From Burkholderia sp. Bp9142 (GTDB taxonomy: Bacteria > Pseudomonadota > Gammaproteobacteria > Burkholderiales > Burkholderiaceae): a stretch of 64,000 nucleotides of DNA. This document shows positions 54,046 to 63,596 of the stretch, one piece after another (position 1 is the first letter of the stretch; each line of letters begins with the position of its first letter). The notes beneath the pieces were generated by a model, which was given only the letters and a program-made list of their open reading frames with translations, made no database searches and was not told the origin of the DNA. The stretch spans positions 102,554 to 166,553 of the forward strand of contig NZ_QTPP01000015.1 in the NCBI RefSeq assembly GCF_003853415.1, given 5' to 3'. Made by a program: the position numbers and the translations under genes.

Positions 54046-55197
54046 ATGTCTGGCAATGCAAGACTTCCTCTCGACGGCGTGCGCGTCGTTGAGTTTACAC
54101 ATATGGTCATGGGGCCGACGTGCGGGATGATTCTCGCGGACCTAGGCGCCGAAGTGATCAAGGTCGAGCCACCGGGTGGTGATAAGACACGCAAGTTACC
54201 GGGGCTCGGTATCGGATTTTTCCGCTCGTTTAATCGGAACAAAAAGAGCGTCGTCATCGACATCACGACCGCGGACGGAAAGGAGACTGCGACCGAGTTG
54301 ATCGAAACATGTGATGTGGTAATCGAGAATTTCAGGCCCGGTCTGATGCAATCGCTTGGTTTGGATTACGAGACACTGTCTCGACGAAGCCCCGGGCTCA
54401 TCTACGTGTCGCATAAGGGATTTCTGCCAGGGCCATATGAGAAGCGCCTCGCGCTCGACGAAGTAGTGCAGATGATGGGCGGTCTGTCGTATATGACGGG
54501 TCCGGTAGGCCGTCCGTTGCGGGCGGGAACGTCAGTCAACGACATTATGGGTGGCATGTTCGGGGCGATTGGCGTGCTGGCCGCGCTACGCGAGCGCGAT
54601 GTCACAGGTCTGGGCCAGGAAGTCCAGAGCGCGTTGTTCGAGAACTGCGTGTTCCTGTCGGCACAGCACATGCAGCAATATGTGATGACACGCGAATCAC
54701 CGGCACCGATGCCCGCCCGTGTGTCCGCGTGGAGTGTGTACGACGTGTTCACGCTAGATGGCGACGAGCAACTGTTTATTGGCGCGGTGAGCGATAAGCA
54801 GTTCATCACGCTCTGTAATGTCCTCGAGCGTCCGGACATCGCCGCCGAGCCGCGTTTTGCGACTAACGCTATGCGTGTCGATGTTCGCCCCGAGCTGCTT
54901 TCATGTCTCGGTGTGGTGCTGAAATCGCACCGTGTGGATGAACTTGCGCCAAAGCTCGAAGCGGCCGGCATTCCATATGCACCGATCGTGCGTCCCGAGC
55001 AGTTGCTCGACGATCCGCATCTGAGGGCAAGCGGTGGCCTCGCACCAATGCAAGCGGACGACGGCAGCATGACGGACGTGGTGCTGTTGCCGATTACGAT
55101 CGGGGGCCGCCGGCCGGGCGTGCGACATGCGTTGGCCCGGATTGGGGAGCATACGCAGGAAGTTCTTTCCCGGCTCCGGAGCAAGGTGATCGTATGA
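54046..55197 (+). CDS. CaiB/BaiF family (class III) CoA-transferase
   Basis: The 383-residue protein begins LPLDGVRVVEFTHMVMGPTCG and has LADLGAEVIKVEPPGGD, FNRNKKSVVIDI, VIENFRPGLM and GTSVNDIMGGMFGAIGVLAAL with the catalytic Asp. It would transfer CoA to an acid that the lyase encoded just upstream then cleaves. GAGG lies before the ATG at 54046. Its stop overlaps the start of the interrupted gamma-carbonic-anhydrase gene. Confidence 0.92.
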   Translation: MSGNARLPLDGVRVVEFTHMVMGPTCGMILADLGAEVIKVEPPGGDKTRKLPGLGIGFFRSFNRNKKSVVIDITTADGKETATELIETCDVVIENFRPGLMQSLGLDYETLSRRSPGLIYVSHKGFLPGPYEKRLALDEVVQMMGGLSYMTGPVGRPLRAGTSVNDIMGGMFGAIGVLAALRERDVTGLGQEVQSALFENCVFLSAQHMQQYVMTRESPAPMPARVSAWSVYDVFTLDGDEQLFIGAVSDKQFITLCNVLERPDIAAEPRFATNAMRVDVRPELLSCLGVVLKSHRVDELAPKLEAAGIPYAPIVRPEQLLDDPHLRASGGLAPMQADDGSMTDVVLLPITIGGRRPGVRHALARIGEHTQEVLSRLRSKVIV

Positions 55198-55261
55198 GAT
55201 TGTTCGAATTGGGCGGCACGAGGCCGCTTTTGGCTGGATCTGCGTGGGTCGCGCCAAGTGC

Positions 55262-55266
55262 GGTGG
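55262..55266 (+). repeat. Target-site duplication, left copy (GGTGG)
   Basis: It matches the five bases at 56603-56607 directly after the element; five bases is the usual length for IS2. Confidence 0.88.
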
Positions 55267-55336
55267 TGGAGCGGCCCCCTGAAAATCCGGACACAGTCTC
55301 CCACTTACAATAGCGGGTAGGCATAAGACTGTGTAT

Positions 55337-55726
55337 ATGACTAACAACAAGAACGAAGTGATGGAAGTTTTGACGGGACCTGAGCGCCGGCGGCGCTGGT
55401 CGGTGGATGAGAAGCTGGCGATGGTCCGAGAGACATTCGAGCCAGGCAAGACGGTTTCGATGGTGGCGCGGCTGCACGGCATCAACCCGAATCAGCTGTT
55501 TCAGTGGCGTAAGCTGCATCAGGACGGCAGCCTGTTGGCGGTAAGCGCAGGTGAGGAAGTTGTGCCGGCATCTGAACTGGGCGATGCGCTGAAGCAGATA
55601 AAGGAACTGCAACGCCTGCTCGGCAAGAAGACCATGGAGAACGAGATTCTCCGGGAGGCCGTGGAGGTGATGAAGTCGCGAAAATGGATTGCGCGCTCAC
55701 CCTCATTGCCGGGGGACGACCAGTGA
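55337..55726 (+). CDS. IS2-like OrfA (helix-turn-helix transposase subunit)
   Basis: The 129-residue protein has an IS3-type HTH ([40 protein letters not shown]) and a leucine-zipper-like region ([20 protein letters not shown]). It overlaps orfB by 43 bases. Confidence 0.92.
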   Translation: MTNNKNEVMEVLTGPERRRRWSVDEKLAMVRETFEPGKTVSMVARLHGINPNQLFQWRKLHQDGSLLAVSAGEEVVPASELGDALKQIKELQRLLGKKTMENEILREAVEVMKSRKWIARSPSLPGDDQ

Positions 55727-56571
55727 AGCAGGTCTGCGACGTCCTCGGTGTAGCGCGCTCCAATGTGTCGGTAAAGCTCGCACGGGCTGCTGACTGGCAA
55801 GATGGCCGTAGTGCACGCAAAACGGATGACGCTAGCCTCGTCGACGAAATCCGGTTGCTCGTTGCTGACTTGCCGAGCTACGGTTATCGACGCGTCTGGG
55901 GCATGTTGCGATGCGAACGGGAATCGCGATGCGGAACTCCGGTGAATGCCAAACGCGTTTACCGCGTGATGCGCGTGCACGATTTACTGCTCCATAGGAG
56001 GCCTGCGAGGCCGCGTATCGAGCGGCGCCATGACGGCAAAGTGGCTGTACCGAAGAGCAACCAGCGGTGGTGCTCTGACGGCTTCGAGTTTCGCTGCGAT
56101 AACGGCGAGCCACTGCGTGTGACCTTCGCGCTTGACTGCTGCGACCGCGAGGCCATGAGCTGGGCTGCGACTACCGGCGGTCACAGCGGTGACGTTGTTC
56201 GTGACGTCATGTTGGCGGCTGTCGAGCATCGTTTCGGCAACGTTCGGAAAGCGCCTGCGCAAATAGAATGGCTCAGCGATAACGGTTCGGGTTACATTGC
56301 CGAAAAGACTCGCGCGTTCGCCTCGGACATAGGTCTGAAGCCGCTAACGACGCCCGTGTGTAGCCCACAGAGCAACGGCATGGCAGAAAGCTTCGTGAAG
56401 ACGATGAAGCGCGACTATGTCGCGTTCATGCCGAAGCCTGACGCGGTGACCGCTGTACGCAATCTGGCTGTCGCGTTCGAACACTACAACGAAAGGCACC
56501 CGCATAGTGCGCTGAAATACCGCTCGCCGCGCGAGTTCCGACGGAGAACCGATTCATCAACCTTAGTGTGA
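55684..56571 (+). CDS. IS2-like OrfB (DDE transposase)
   Basis: The 295-residue protein has an HTH_21-like region ([15 protein letters not shown]) and an rve integrase core: Asp in [11 protein letters not shown], Asp in [14 protein letters not shown] and Glu in [19 protein letters not shown] give the DDE triad. Expression could be by -1 frameshift near CGAAAAT or from the ATG at 55684. Confidence 0.93.
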   Translation: MDCALTLIAGGRPVKQVCDVLGVARSNVSVKLARAADWQDGRSARKTDDASLVDEIRLLVADLPSYGYRRVWGMLRCERESRCGTPVNAKRVYRVMRVHDLLLHRRPARPRIERRHDGKVAVPKSNQRWCSDGFEFRCDNGEPLRVTFALDCCDREAMSWAATTGGHSGDVVRDVMLAAVEHRFGNVRKAPAQIEWLSDNGSGYIAEKTRAFASDIGLKPLTTPVCSPQSNGMAESFVKTMKRDYVAFMPKPDAVTAVRNLAVAFEHYNERHPHSALKYRSPREFRRRTDSSTLV

Positions 56572-56602
56572 GATGGTGTCCGGAGGTACGGGGGCAAATC
56601 CA

Positions 56603-56607
56603 GGTGG
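56603..56607 (+). repeat. Target-site duplication, right copy (GGTGG)
   Basis: Identical to 55262-55266 on the other side of the element. Confidence 0.88.
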
Positions 56608-57153
56608 TGATCGGCCGGACAACGCTAGGTGAGTGTACAAGCGTCTGGTTTAACGCTGTGGTGCGTGCAGATAACGAGCCCATCTCAATTGGGGATGGCA
56701 GCAACGTACAGGACGGCGCCGTTTTGCATACCGATCCCGGCTATCCACTTGAAATTGGGGCGCATGTCACCATCGGGCACCAGGCGATGCTGCATGGTTG
56801 CACCGTTGGGGACGGTTCGCTCATTGGCATTCAGGCGATCGTGATGAACGGTGCGGTAATTGGCAAGCAGTGTCTTGTTGGTGCTGGGGCAGTCGTGACT
56901 GAGGGCAAGGTCTTTCCCGACCGGTCACTGATTCTCGGGTCCCCCGCGAAAGTGGTGCGTGAACTGAGCGACGAGCAGATCGCTGCCATTGCGAAAAATT
57001 CAGCAGAGTATGTAGATCGCGCCGCGCACTATCGGCACGAACTGGCAGTCGGCTCAATCTGGCAGTTATAGCTTCGGGCACGAAGCAATTGCAGCTGCCC
57101 GACGACACTTAGGCGGCTGCGAACATCGAATCGACATAAGAAGGTCGACGAAA

Positions 57154-58620
57154 ATGACTATATATGGAGACAGAACGCATATGCAGCAGACCGTTACTGC
57201 CGGGGACCCTCGGCTTGTCACGCCAAACGTGCATGTCGGCATTCGACCAGGCGCAGAAATATCCGCACGCATGGATCGTTTGCCCGTCACACGACATCTC
57301 TGGATGCTCGTGCTCCTCATTTCGCTCGGTGGCTTCTTTGAAATCTATGATTTAATTTTTACCGGCTATATCGCACCGGGCATGGCCAAAAGTGGGTTAC
57401 TGGCCACAACCACCCATGCGTTTTTCGGCTTCACCGGTATTGCGGGGTTCATTGCTGCAACATTCGCCGGCCTGTTCGTCGGAACGTTTTGCCTCGGTTG
57501 GCTGCCTGACCGCTTCGGGCGCCGGGCTGTCTTTACGATGTCGCTGCTGTGGTACTCGATCGGTTCGGCAATCATGGCATTCCAGACTACGCCCGAAATG
57601 GTCCTGCTCTGGCGCTTCATCACTGGCATCGGTGTTGGCGTCGAAATCATTACCATCGATAGCTATGTGACCGAGATCGTGCCGCAGTACATGCGTGGCC
57701 GTGCAATGGCATTCAATCAGATGGTGATGTTCACCGCTGCTCCGGTGGCTGCGATCCTTTCCTATTGGCTTGTACCGATGCAAGTCTTCGGCATGGACGG
57801 GTGGCGGATCGTCGTGCTTGCTGGATCCGCTGGCGCGATGCTGGTCTGGTTCATCCGTCGCTCAGTTCCGGAGAGTCCACGCTGGCTGGCATCACACGGA
57901 CAACCAGACCAAGCCGAAGCGATTCTGAGCAACATCGAGGCGATCATATCTCGACAGGCGAAGGCACCACTGTCTCCGCCGCTAGCCATCGTCGAGCAAC
58001 CGCTGCATCGTCGAGCATCGTTTGCGGAGCTGCTGCAGCCCCCTTATCGATCGAGGTTCATTGTGCTCGTAGTATTCAATCTATGCCAGGCGATCGGTTA
58101 CTACGGTTTTGCAAACTGGGTGCCTACGCTCTTGATTGGGCAAGGAATCACGGTGACGAAGAGTCTGCTGTACTCGTTCATCATTGCATTTGCCCTTCCG
58201 ATTGGCCCCATGCTCGCGATGTTGTACGCGGATCGCGTTCAGCGGAAATGGTTGATAGTGGGCGGTGCACTTATGGTCATCGTTTGTGGGATTGCATTTG
58301 CTTACGCGCGTTCGGTTCCGATTCTGATCGGATTGGGGGTGTTGATCAGCCTCGCTGGTCAGACGATCTCCGTGTGCTACCACGCGTATCAAGCGGAACT
58401 CTTTCCGACTGCCATTCGTTGCAGAGCGAACGGGCTGGTCTACTCGGCGAGTCGTGTTGGCGCGATGATGTCCGGTTTTATCATCGCAGCACTCCTGCGA
58501 GATTTCGGTGTAGTGGGCGTGTTTACTAGTATTACTGCTTGCATGCTGGTGGTTGTGCTGTCGATTGGGATCTTCGGGCCGAGTACGAACGGTAAACGTC
58601 TTGACGAGCTTTGCCACTGA
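57154..58620 (+). CDS. MFS transporter (sugar/aromatic acid symporter type)
   Basis: The 488-residue protein has 12 hydrophobic segments, the MFS motif GWLPDRFGRRAVFTMSLLWYS, and RFITGIGVGVEIITIDSYVTEIVPQYMRGRAMAF, typical of sugar-porter and acid:proton symporters. PESPRWLASHG is also characteristic. It lies 83 bases after the interrupted gene in the same direction and probably imports the acid used by the lyase and CoA-transferase. The IS may reduce its transcription. A second ATG at 57181 is possible. Confidence 0.9.
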   Translation: MTIYGDRTHMQQTVTAGDPRLVTPNVHVGIRPGAEISARMDRLPVTRHLWMLVLLISLGGFFEIYDLIFTGYIAPGMAKSGLLATTTHAFFGFTGIAGFIAATFAGLFVGTFCLGWLPDRFGRRAVFTMSLLWYSIGSAIMAFQTTPEMVLLWRFITGIGVGVEIITIDSYVTEIVPQYMRGRAMAFNQMVMFTAAPVAAILSYWLVPMQVFGMDGWRIVVLAGSAGAMLVWFIRRSVPESPRWLASHGQPDQAEAILSNIEAIISRQAKAPLSPPLAIVEQPLHRRASFAELLQPPYRSRFIVLVVFNLCQAIGYYGFANWVPTLLIGQGITVTKSLLYSFIIAFALPIGPMLAMLYADRVQRKWLIVGGALMVIVCGIAFAYARSVPILIGLGVLISLAGQTISVCYHAYQAELFPTAIRCRANGLVYSASRVGAMMSGFIIAALLRDFGVVGVFTSITACMLVVVLSIGIFGPSTNGKRLDELCH

Positions 58621-58939
58621 TGCGGCTCTCGGAACACAAAAAGATGGACGTGAACTTGACTTAGCGCAATATCACTCGGCGGTAGATTTCAAAGTCTCAC
58701 GTTCATCATCGTATAGATATTTTATAACCAGTGTTGGATTGGTGGGGAGTTGTTTAATTCTCCAATCTTGTTTTGTCGGATTTTTAGATGCACCGAAAAT
58801 AATTTATATAACAAATTAAAAATTTTGATGGTGGATGAATTTTATTTTCATATGCTGACATTCTGACGAGTAAAAATAAAATACTTCCGAGGGTTTTATA
58901 TTCGCGAATTATTGAGAAACCTTTGGCGGGGAGGCCGAA
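58621..58939. other. AT-rich intergenic region before the tannase-like gene
   Basis: Base use changes abruptly to many A/T runs (for example around 58790-58890). A short frame at 58553 crosses it but has no recognisable product. The change suggests DNA of different origin. Confidence 0.6.
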
Positions 58940-60769
58940 GTGAAGGGAATCAATTTTTTTCCGAAATCGATTTTTTCGATTATGGGTGGGTTATTGTTAG
59001 CCGCTGCGGCTTCGACATTTATCGCTGGATGCAATGGTGCGCAAAACGATGTGCAGGCACGGCAATTGTCTTGCGACGACAGCATGAAGGCAGCGTTCAA
59101 GCCAGATGCCAATACGTCAGTGATATTTGTTAAACAATTCAAGGCGGGAGACTCCCTTGCCCTGGCCAATACGCCGGCGTCGCCTGCGCCTACCGTCGCA
59201 GCGAGTGATGTCTGTCTGGTAAAGCTCCTCGTTGGTCCTGGCAATCCGGGGCCGGCCAGTGCTCCATCCACGTCATCGGGCATTGGTATTGAAGTATTTT
59301 TGCCGACAGCATCTGCGTGGAACAATATTATTCGCGTTACCGGTAGTGGCGGTTGGGCGGGCGGGGCTCAATCAGATCCGACGCAAGTCGCAACCAAGGC
59401 CGTGTACTTAGCCGCTGTGAATAAAGGGTACGTTGTCAGTGGTTCCGACCACGGACATGTTATTCCGAATAACGGCTCGTTTGCAATGAACCCCGATGGT
59501 TCGATTAACACGGTCTTGTGGCAGGATTTCTCAGAAAGAAGTATGCATGAACTCGCGGTTAAGACAAAGGCGCTTGTCAAGGCCTTCTACGGTCGAACGC
59601 AGGCATACGCCTATTGGGACGGATTTTCTACTGGAGGACGCCAAGGCTTTAAGCTCGCGCAAAAGTACCCCACTGACTTCGATGGAATTCTGGCTGGATC
59701 TCCAGCATTCAACTGGAGCAAGTTCATCACTGCGGAGCTCTATCCGCAAATCGCGATGCAACAGGCCATTGGCTCATCAATCTCAGCGTCGAAGCTTGGT
59801 TTTGTCAGTGGTGCTGCGGTTAAGTCTTGCGATACCGCAGGATTGAACTATCTCCTTAACCCGATGCAATGCCGCTACGACCCGACCAAAGACGCAAATG
59901 TTCTTTGCGCGGGCGCGCAAGGTAACGGCGTAGTTGGTGCCAGCACCAACGTGGGGTGTCTGACAGGTACTGAAGCACACGTCGTCGATCAGATTTGGTA
60001 TGGGCAGACGGCGGACGGCAGCGTCCCCGATCCAGCAGTTGACAATGGGCTCTCGGCTACGTTGGGAGCGAATCAGCTCTGGTATGGCCTGACTCGCGGC
60101 ACGAGCCTCTCCATGTCACTTGCGGGTGCCTCGCCGTTTAGTGTCGCCACGGACCAAGTTGCCTTGGAATTGCAGAACCCGGCGTACGCGCAACCGTCCT
60201 TTGTTAATGGAACCGGTAACGGCACTAATAAATGGAAAAAAATGGGGTATGGCGAGCTTGCAACGGCGTTTTCCCAGGGAATCGCGCTTCAATCTCAATT
60301 CAGCAACATCAACACTGATACTGGGGATCTTAGTGCGTTCCGTGACGTGGGCGGCAAGATCCTCACGTACCATGGACTGGCTGACGACAAAATCTTTCCT
60401 GGAGGATCGATCAACTATTTTGAGCGGGTTTCGGCGAAAATGGGTGGAGAGTCGGCAGTTCAGTCGTTTTACCGACTTTTCCTGATTCCAGGCCTCGCAC
60501 ATGACGGCAGCTTTGCAACGAGTGCTTCGATTGATCCAAAGACAAATATGCCGATAAGCATCACTTCAATGCCGCTGCCGCAAGCGGCTGCTGGTCGAGA
60601 CGAAATGTTCCAGATGCTTAGAAACTGGGTGGAGAAGGGTATTGCACCAACGCAAATTCCGGTGACTTCAGCAGATGGTAGTTCCTCACGGCCCCTTTGC
60701 CTATATCCACAGATCGTGACATATCTTGGTGGAGATAAATCATTTTCTTCTAGTTACGCGTGCAAATAG
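58940..60769 (+). CDS. Tannase/feruloyl esterase family lipoprotein
   Basis: The 609-residue protein starts at GTG with GGGGAGG upstream. It has a lipoprotein signal (SIMGGLLLAAAASTFIAGC, lipobox IAGC), so it is probably lipid-anchored after export. Tannase-family features are RVTGSGGWAGG, VSGSDHGHV, and the nucleophilic Ser in YWDGFSTGGRQGFKLAQ. Others are ILAGSPAFNW, the acid residue in YHGLADDKIFPGGS and the His in LIPGLAHDGS. It would hydrolyse gallate or hydroxycinnamate esters outside the inner membrane. Usual GMGHC-type His context is changed to GLAHD. AT-rich flanks suggest transfer. Confidence 0.85.
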   Translation: MKGINFFPKSIFSIMGGLLLAAAASTFIAGCNGAQNDVQARQLSCDDSMKAAFKPDANTSVIFVKQFKAGDSLALANTPASPAPTVAASDVCLVKLLVGPGNPGPASAPSTSSGIGIEVFLPTASAWNNIIRVTGSGGWAGGAQSDPTQVATKAVYLAAVNKGYVVSGSDHGHVIPNNGSFAMNPDGSINTVLWQDFSERSMHELAVKTKALVKAFYGRTQAYAYWDGFSTGGRQGFKLAQKYPTDFDGILAGSPAFNWSKFITAELYPQIAMQQAIGSSISASKLGFVSGAAVKSCDTAGLNYLLNPMQCRYDPTKDANVLCAGAQGNGVVGASTNVGCLTGTEAHVVDQIWYGQTADGSVPDPAVDNGLSATLGANQLWYGLTRGTSLSMSLAGASPFSVATDQVALELQNPAYAQPSFVNGTGNGTNKWKKMGYGELATAFSQGIALQSQFSNINTDTGDLSAFRDVGGKILTYHGLADDKIFPGGSINYFERVSAKMGGESAVQSFYRLFLIPGLAHDGSFATSASIDPKTNMPISITSMPLPQAAAGRDEMFQMLRNWVEKGIAPTQIPVTSADGSSSRPLCLYPQIVTYLGGDKSFSSSYACK

Positions 60770-61240
60770 ACGAACCATTTGTTTCGGGTGACTATGATGA
60801 TTTGTCGGTGTGGCGCAAATGTTCTTGCGAAAGAATATAATTTTCAATGAGTGGATTGTCGTGAAGGAATTTAATAATCGCCGCGCGGGAAAATTAATGT
60901 TGGCAAGTATGATTATCACATAGGGATCTGGAATTTATTTTCCATGACCAGTCGAACGAGTCCTTCGTAAATTTATGAATTTCGATTGGCGTCATTCGGC
61001 AGTTCTGATTTCGCGCCCTAACTCGTTATGGTGCCCGCGATCATTGATTATCGAATTTGCTGCGTAAAGTTATGTAGTTTTCGTGTGCTTTCATTGATTT
61101 TATGGAAAATTAATTTTAATGGTGTTGATGTTTTAATTTGTTGCAAAATATAAGTTTTTTAAATAATTGGATTTTTGATTGGTAGCGCGAATTGGTGTGC
61201 GCCCAGCGAGTCAATACCAATCCTGAAGAAACCGGAAAGG
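60770..61240. other. AT-rich gene-free stretch
   Basis: About 470 bases with many A/T runs and no supported gene between the tannase-like gene and the MarR gene. No clear terminator was found. Confidence 0.55.
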
Positions 61241-61690
61241 CTAGGGAGGCGAGGACTCGCCTAGTCGCCTGATGAGGGGAATGGCAGCAGCAAGCGTCGC
61301 GAGGTCCTGCGGCTCGAACTGTTTGAGCTTCGCCAGCAGCCATTCGCGTTTGCCTGCCATGCGCCGCTTGTGTTCGTCCAGCCCTTTGCCCGTAATCGCG
61401 AATAGGATCTGGCGGCCGTCCGTGGGATGCAGTTTTCGCTCGACGCATGCTTCTTCTTCGAGGCGCGCGAGGATGGCTTTCATGGATTGCGGCTTCATCA
61501 ATTCGGCGCGCGCGAGATCCGCAGTGGTCATCGGGCCTTGACGTTCCAGCCGCGCGAGCACGCTGGATTGCGACAAATTGAGGTCGTAGGGATTGGCGCT
61601 ACGCTGCCGACGCAAAAGCTGGCCGACAGCCAGTGTTAGTTCGGAGACCGAGGATTCCAGCGGCGGAGTGGATTCATGGGAGCGAGCCAT
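61241..61690 (-). CDS. MarR-family regulator
   Basis: The protein of about 149 residues has a MarR winged helix: LNLSQSSVLARLERQGPMTTADLARAELMKPQSMKAILARLEEEACVER, then KLHPTDGRQILFAITGKG. The ATG at 61690 is used; the frame is open to 61780. An inverted repeat at 61709-61736 is a likely autoregulatory site. Its targets are unknown; the tannase-like gene is convergent on its 3' side, across the AT-rich gap. Confidence 0.88.
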   Translation of the reverse strand: MARSHESTPPLESSVSELTLAVGQLLRRQRSANPYDLNLSQSSVLARLERQGPMTTADLARAELMKPQSMKAILARLEEEACVERKLHPTDGRQILFAITGKGLDEHKRRMAGKREWLLAKLKQFEPQDLATLAAAIPLIRRLGESSPP

Positions 61691-61708
61691 GTCGGAAGCG
61701 TAAGTCAA

Positions 61709-61736
61709 GACAGGTAAACTTGCAAATTCGCCTGTC
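61709..61736. promoter_or_regulatory. Inverted repeat GACAGG-N16-CCTGTC before the MarR gene
   Basis: Perfect six-base arms, with TTGCAA-like sequence in the centre, 19 bases upstream of the MarR start. Confidence 0.5.
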
Positions 61737-61999
61737 CAGTTGTCGGCGGGAGTTATAACGCGAGGGCCGTTGATTTCCAACTAGTGGTCGGCATCTCCAC
61801 CATCATTGATGCGAGCCGAATCAGTCCCGCCGTGACTGTCAATGCGGTATTGTCGCTGCTCTACTGGGATGTTGGTCGACACATTCAAGTTGGTGTTTTG
61901 TGCAGTCTCGAAGTACGGTGGTCGCTGCGAATCTGTGGGACATCCATTGGACGTGTCTCGACAGACAAAGACAAGCTCGATTTGGTCGACGCTCTGCCG

Positions 62000-62416
62000 T
62001 CATCCAACCGGGAAAGCTCCGCCGACCTTGACCTTCTGCAGCGTGAAACTGGTGTAGACGTCTGCAACCCCGGGGAAAGCACGAATTTCACGGACCAGCC
62101 TCGCGAAGGATTCGTGGTCCGCTGCGACCAATTCGATCTGGTAGTCGTAGCCGCCTGAGAAGTTTTGGCATGAAACCGCCCTGGTCATTGCGATGACTGC
62201 CCGTTCAAAGGCGGCGGCCGTGGGCAAAGAGTGACCCTTCATTCTGAGGCTCACGAAACCATGCACACCCAGGCCCAACAGTTTCCGATTCAGTCGTGCA
62301 TGGTAGCCCTGTATGAAACCGGCCTGCTCCAGCAGTTGGACCCGGCGCCAGCAGGGCGACTGCGACAGGGAAACCTTCTCGGCCAATTCGGCTATGGTCA
62401 GCCGACCATCGCTAAT
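62000..62416 (-). pseudogene. 5'-truncated Lrp/AsnC-family regulator
   Basis: The frame reads SDGRLTIAELAEKVSLSQSPCWRRVQLLEQAGFI, the second half of an AsnC-type helix-turn-helix, then a complete RAM ligand domain (GVHGFVSLRMKGHS, GYDYQIELVAADHESFARLV). A TAG stop (62417-62419) directly precedes SDGRL, and the first 20 or so family residues are absent. No ATG fits. It is therefore a truncated gene, cut at the edge of the integrase remnant region. Confidence 0.75.
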
Positions 62417-62832
62417 CTATAGGTGGTCCGACCGCCGATGCGTTGCGCACCAGCACTTCCATGGGGGGGGCCTTAAAGACACACCTCAGGTGACGCAGTC
62501 GCCTCGGACCCTTGATGGATTCTACCGCGGCGAGCGCCGTAATTTGACACAATTATCACTCTCGTCGGAGAGGGGCGGTAGCGGCCTTTGGTTGCTGCCT
62601 GGGCCATCTGCGGGCGCGCGCTCCCACGTGCCAGAACGTAACAGAGCCGGTGAGGGCGACTTTGGGGGTATCCTGTAGCGAATTTGCGCTCAGTCCCCTT
62701 GCTGGCGAGGCATCGCGGCCCATATTAGAATGCCGCCGCGCCAAATGTGGGTAGGTAGCCATCTGCGATCGAAGGAGTCTTACCTGGCGGCCCTGAGCGA
62801 GCGGTGGTTGGCGTCGGCTGCCTGCAGCCGAT
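62387..62832. other. Junction between truncated regulator and integrase remnant
   Basis: About 440 bases without a supported gene. It has an eight-G run at 62463-62470. No tRNA or direct repeat marking an attachment site was recognised. Confidence 0.4.
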
Positions 62833-63596
62833 TTGGACAAAAAGGCAGAGACGGCGCGCCGTGTGCGGGGGCGCATCAAGGCGATCCTGGACGCAGAGAC
62901 CGTGATGGGGCACCGAACCGGTAGTAACCCGGCACGATACGTTGACCATCTGCAATTAGTATTGCCGCGCTCGAAGAGGCGCTCGCAGGTCCGGCATCAC
63001 GCTGCGTTGCCTTGGGAGGACGTCCCGGCATTCATCCGGGAATTGGAACAACGCCCGCGACGGGCGGCAAGAGTGCTGCACTTGCTTGTCCTTACGGCGA
63101 CTCGCACGAACGAGGCGCGGTTTGCGCGGGTTGAGGAGTTTGATCTCGACAACCGTGTCTGGAGTATCCCGGGCGATCGCACGAAAAGTGGTCGGCCGCT
63201 GCGCGTGCCGCTTTGCAGGCGGGCCGTAGAGATCGTACGCAGTGCGCTGCCGAAGGCGAAGTATGGATATTTTTTCCCGGTTGCACGGAAGGGCGCCCAC
63301 TGTCGAACATGGCGATGCTGTCCCTGCTGAAACGCATGTCGTACTCCGGCATCACAGTGCACGGTTTCCGGTCGACATTTCGTGACTGGGTCGCCGAATG
63401 CACCGACTATCCGGATTCTTTGGCAGAGGAAGCCTTGGCGCACATCATTACTTCGCAGACGATCGCGGCTTATCGGCGTCGCGATCAACTCGAAAGACGG
63501 CGGCTCATGATGGAAGACTGGGGCACGTACTGTTCAAGTGGCCGCATGCTTGAAGAGTCAATTGCGCCGGTCATGCCGCAAACGTTCGCTGCCTAA
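62833..63596 (+). pseudogene. P4-type tyrosine integrase remnant
   Basis: The first frame reads TARRVRGRIKAILDAET, HHAALPWEDVPAFIRELEQ, then LTATRTNEARFARVEEFDLD with the first catalytic Arg, and stops being integrase-like near 63290 (YFFPVARKGA). The next frame continues SNMAMLSLLKRM, VHGFRSTFRDWVAEC with the His-x2-Arg, and AAYRRRDQLERRRLMMEDWG with the Tyr. The N-terminal DUF4102-like part is missing. So it is truncated and frameshifted and should be inactive. Confidence 0.85.

Larger units (their letters stand above)
55267..56602 (+). mobile_element. IS3-family (IS2 group) insertion sequence
   Basis: The 1336-base element has imperfect terminal inverted repeats (left end TGGAGCGGCCCCCTGAAA, right end complement TGGATTTGCCCCCGTACC, shared TCCGGACAC core) that resemble the IS2 ends. 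It carries two overlapping transposase frames and is flanked by a GGTGG duplication. Intact frames and duplication point to a recent insertion. Confidence 0.93.
55194..57071 (+). pseudogene. Gamma-carbonic-anhydrase-like gene interrupted by the IS2-like element
   Basis: Codons before the IS (55194-55266) read MRLFELGG...WVAPSAV; codons after it (56603 on) continue [20 protein letters not shown]. Removing the element and one copy of the 5-bp duplication leaves exactly 537 bases, 179 codons with the stop, with no frameshift. The hexapeptide-repeat product has likely metal histidines in VLHTDPG and [10 protein letters not shown]. Such PaaY/CaiE-like proteins often accompany CoA-transferase operons. 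The right part might still be translated from a start inside the IS end. Confidence 0.92.

Noticed and set aside
58553..58819. An 88-codon frame with a hydrophobic stretch across the MFS gene end
   Set aside because: It begins inside the MFS gene in another frame and has no ribosome binding site or family pattern.
61784..62158. A rightward 124-codon frame overlapping the Lrp remnant
   Set aside because: It is antisense to the recognisable RAM-domain coding sequence and has no domain of its own.
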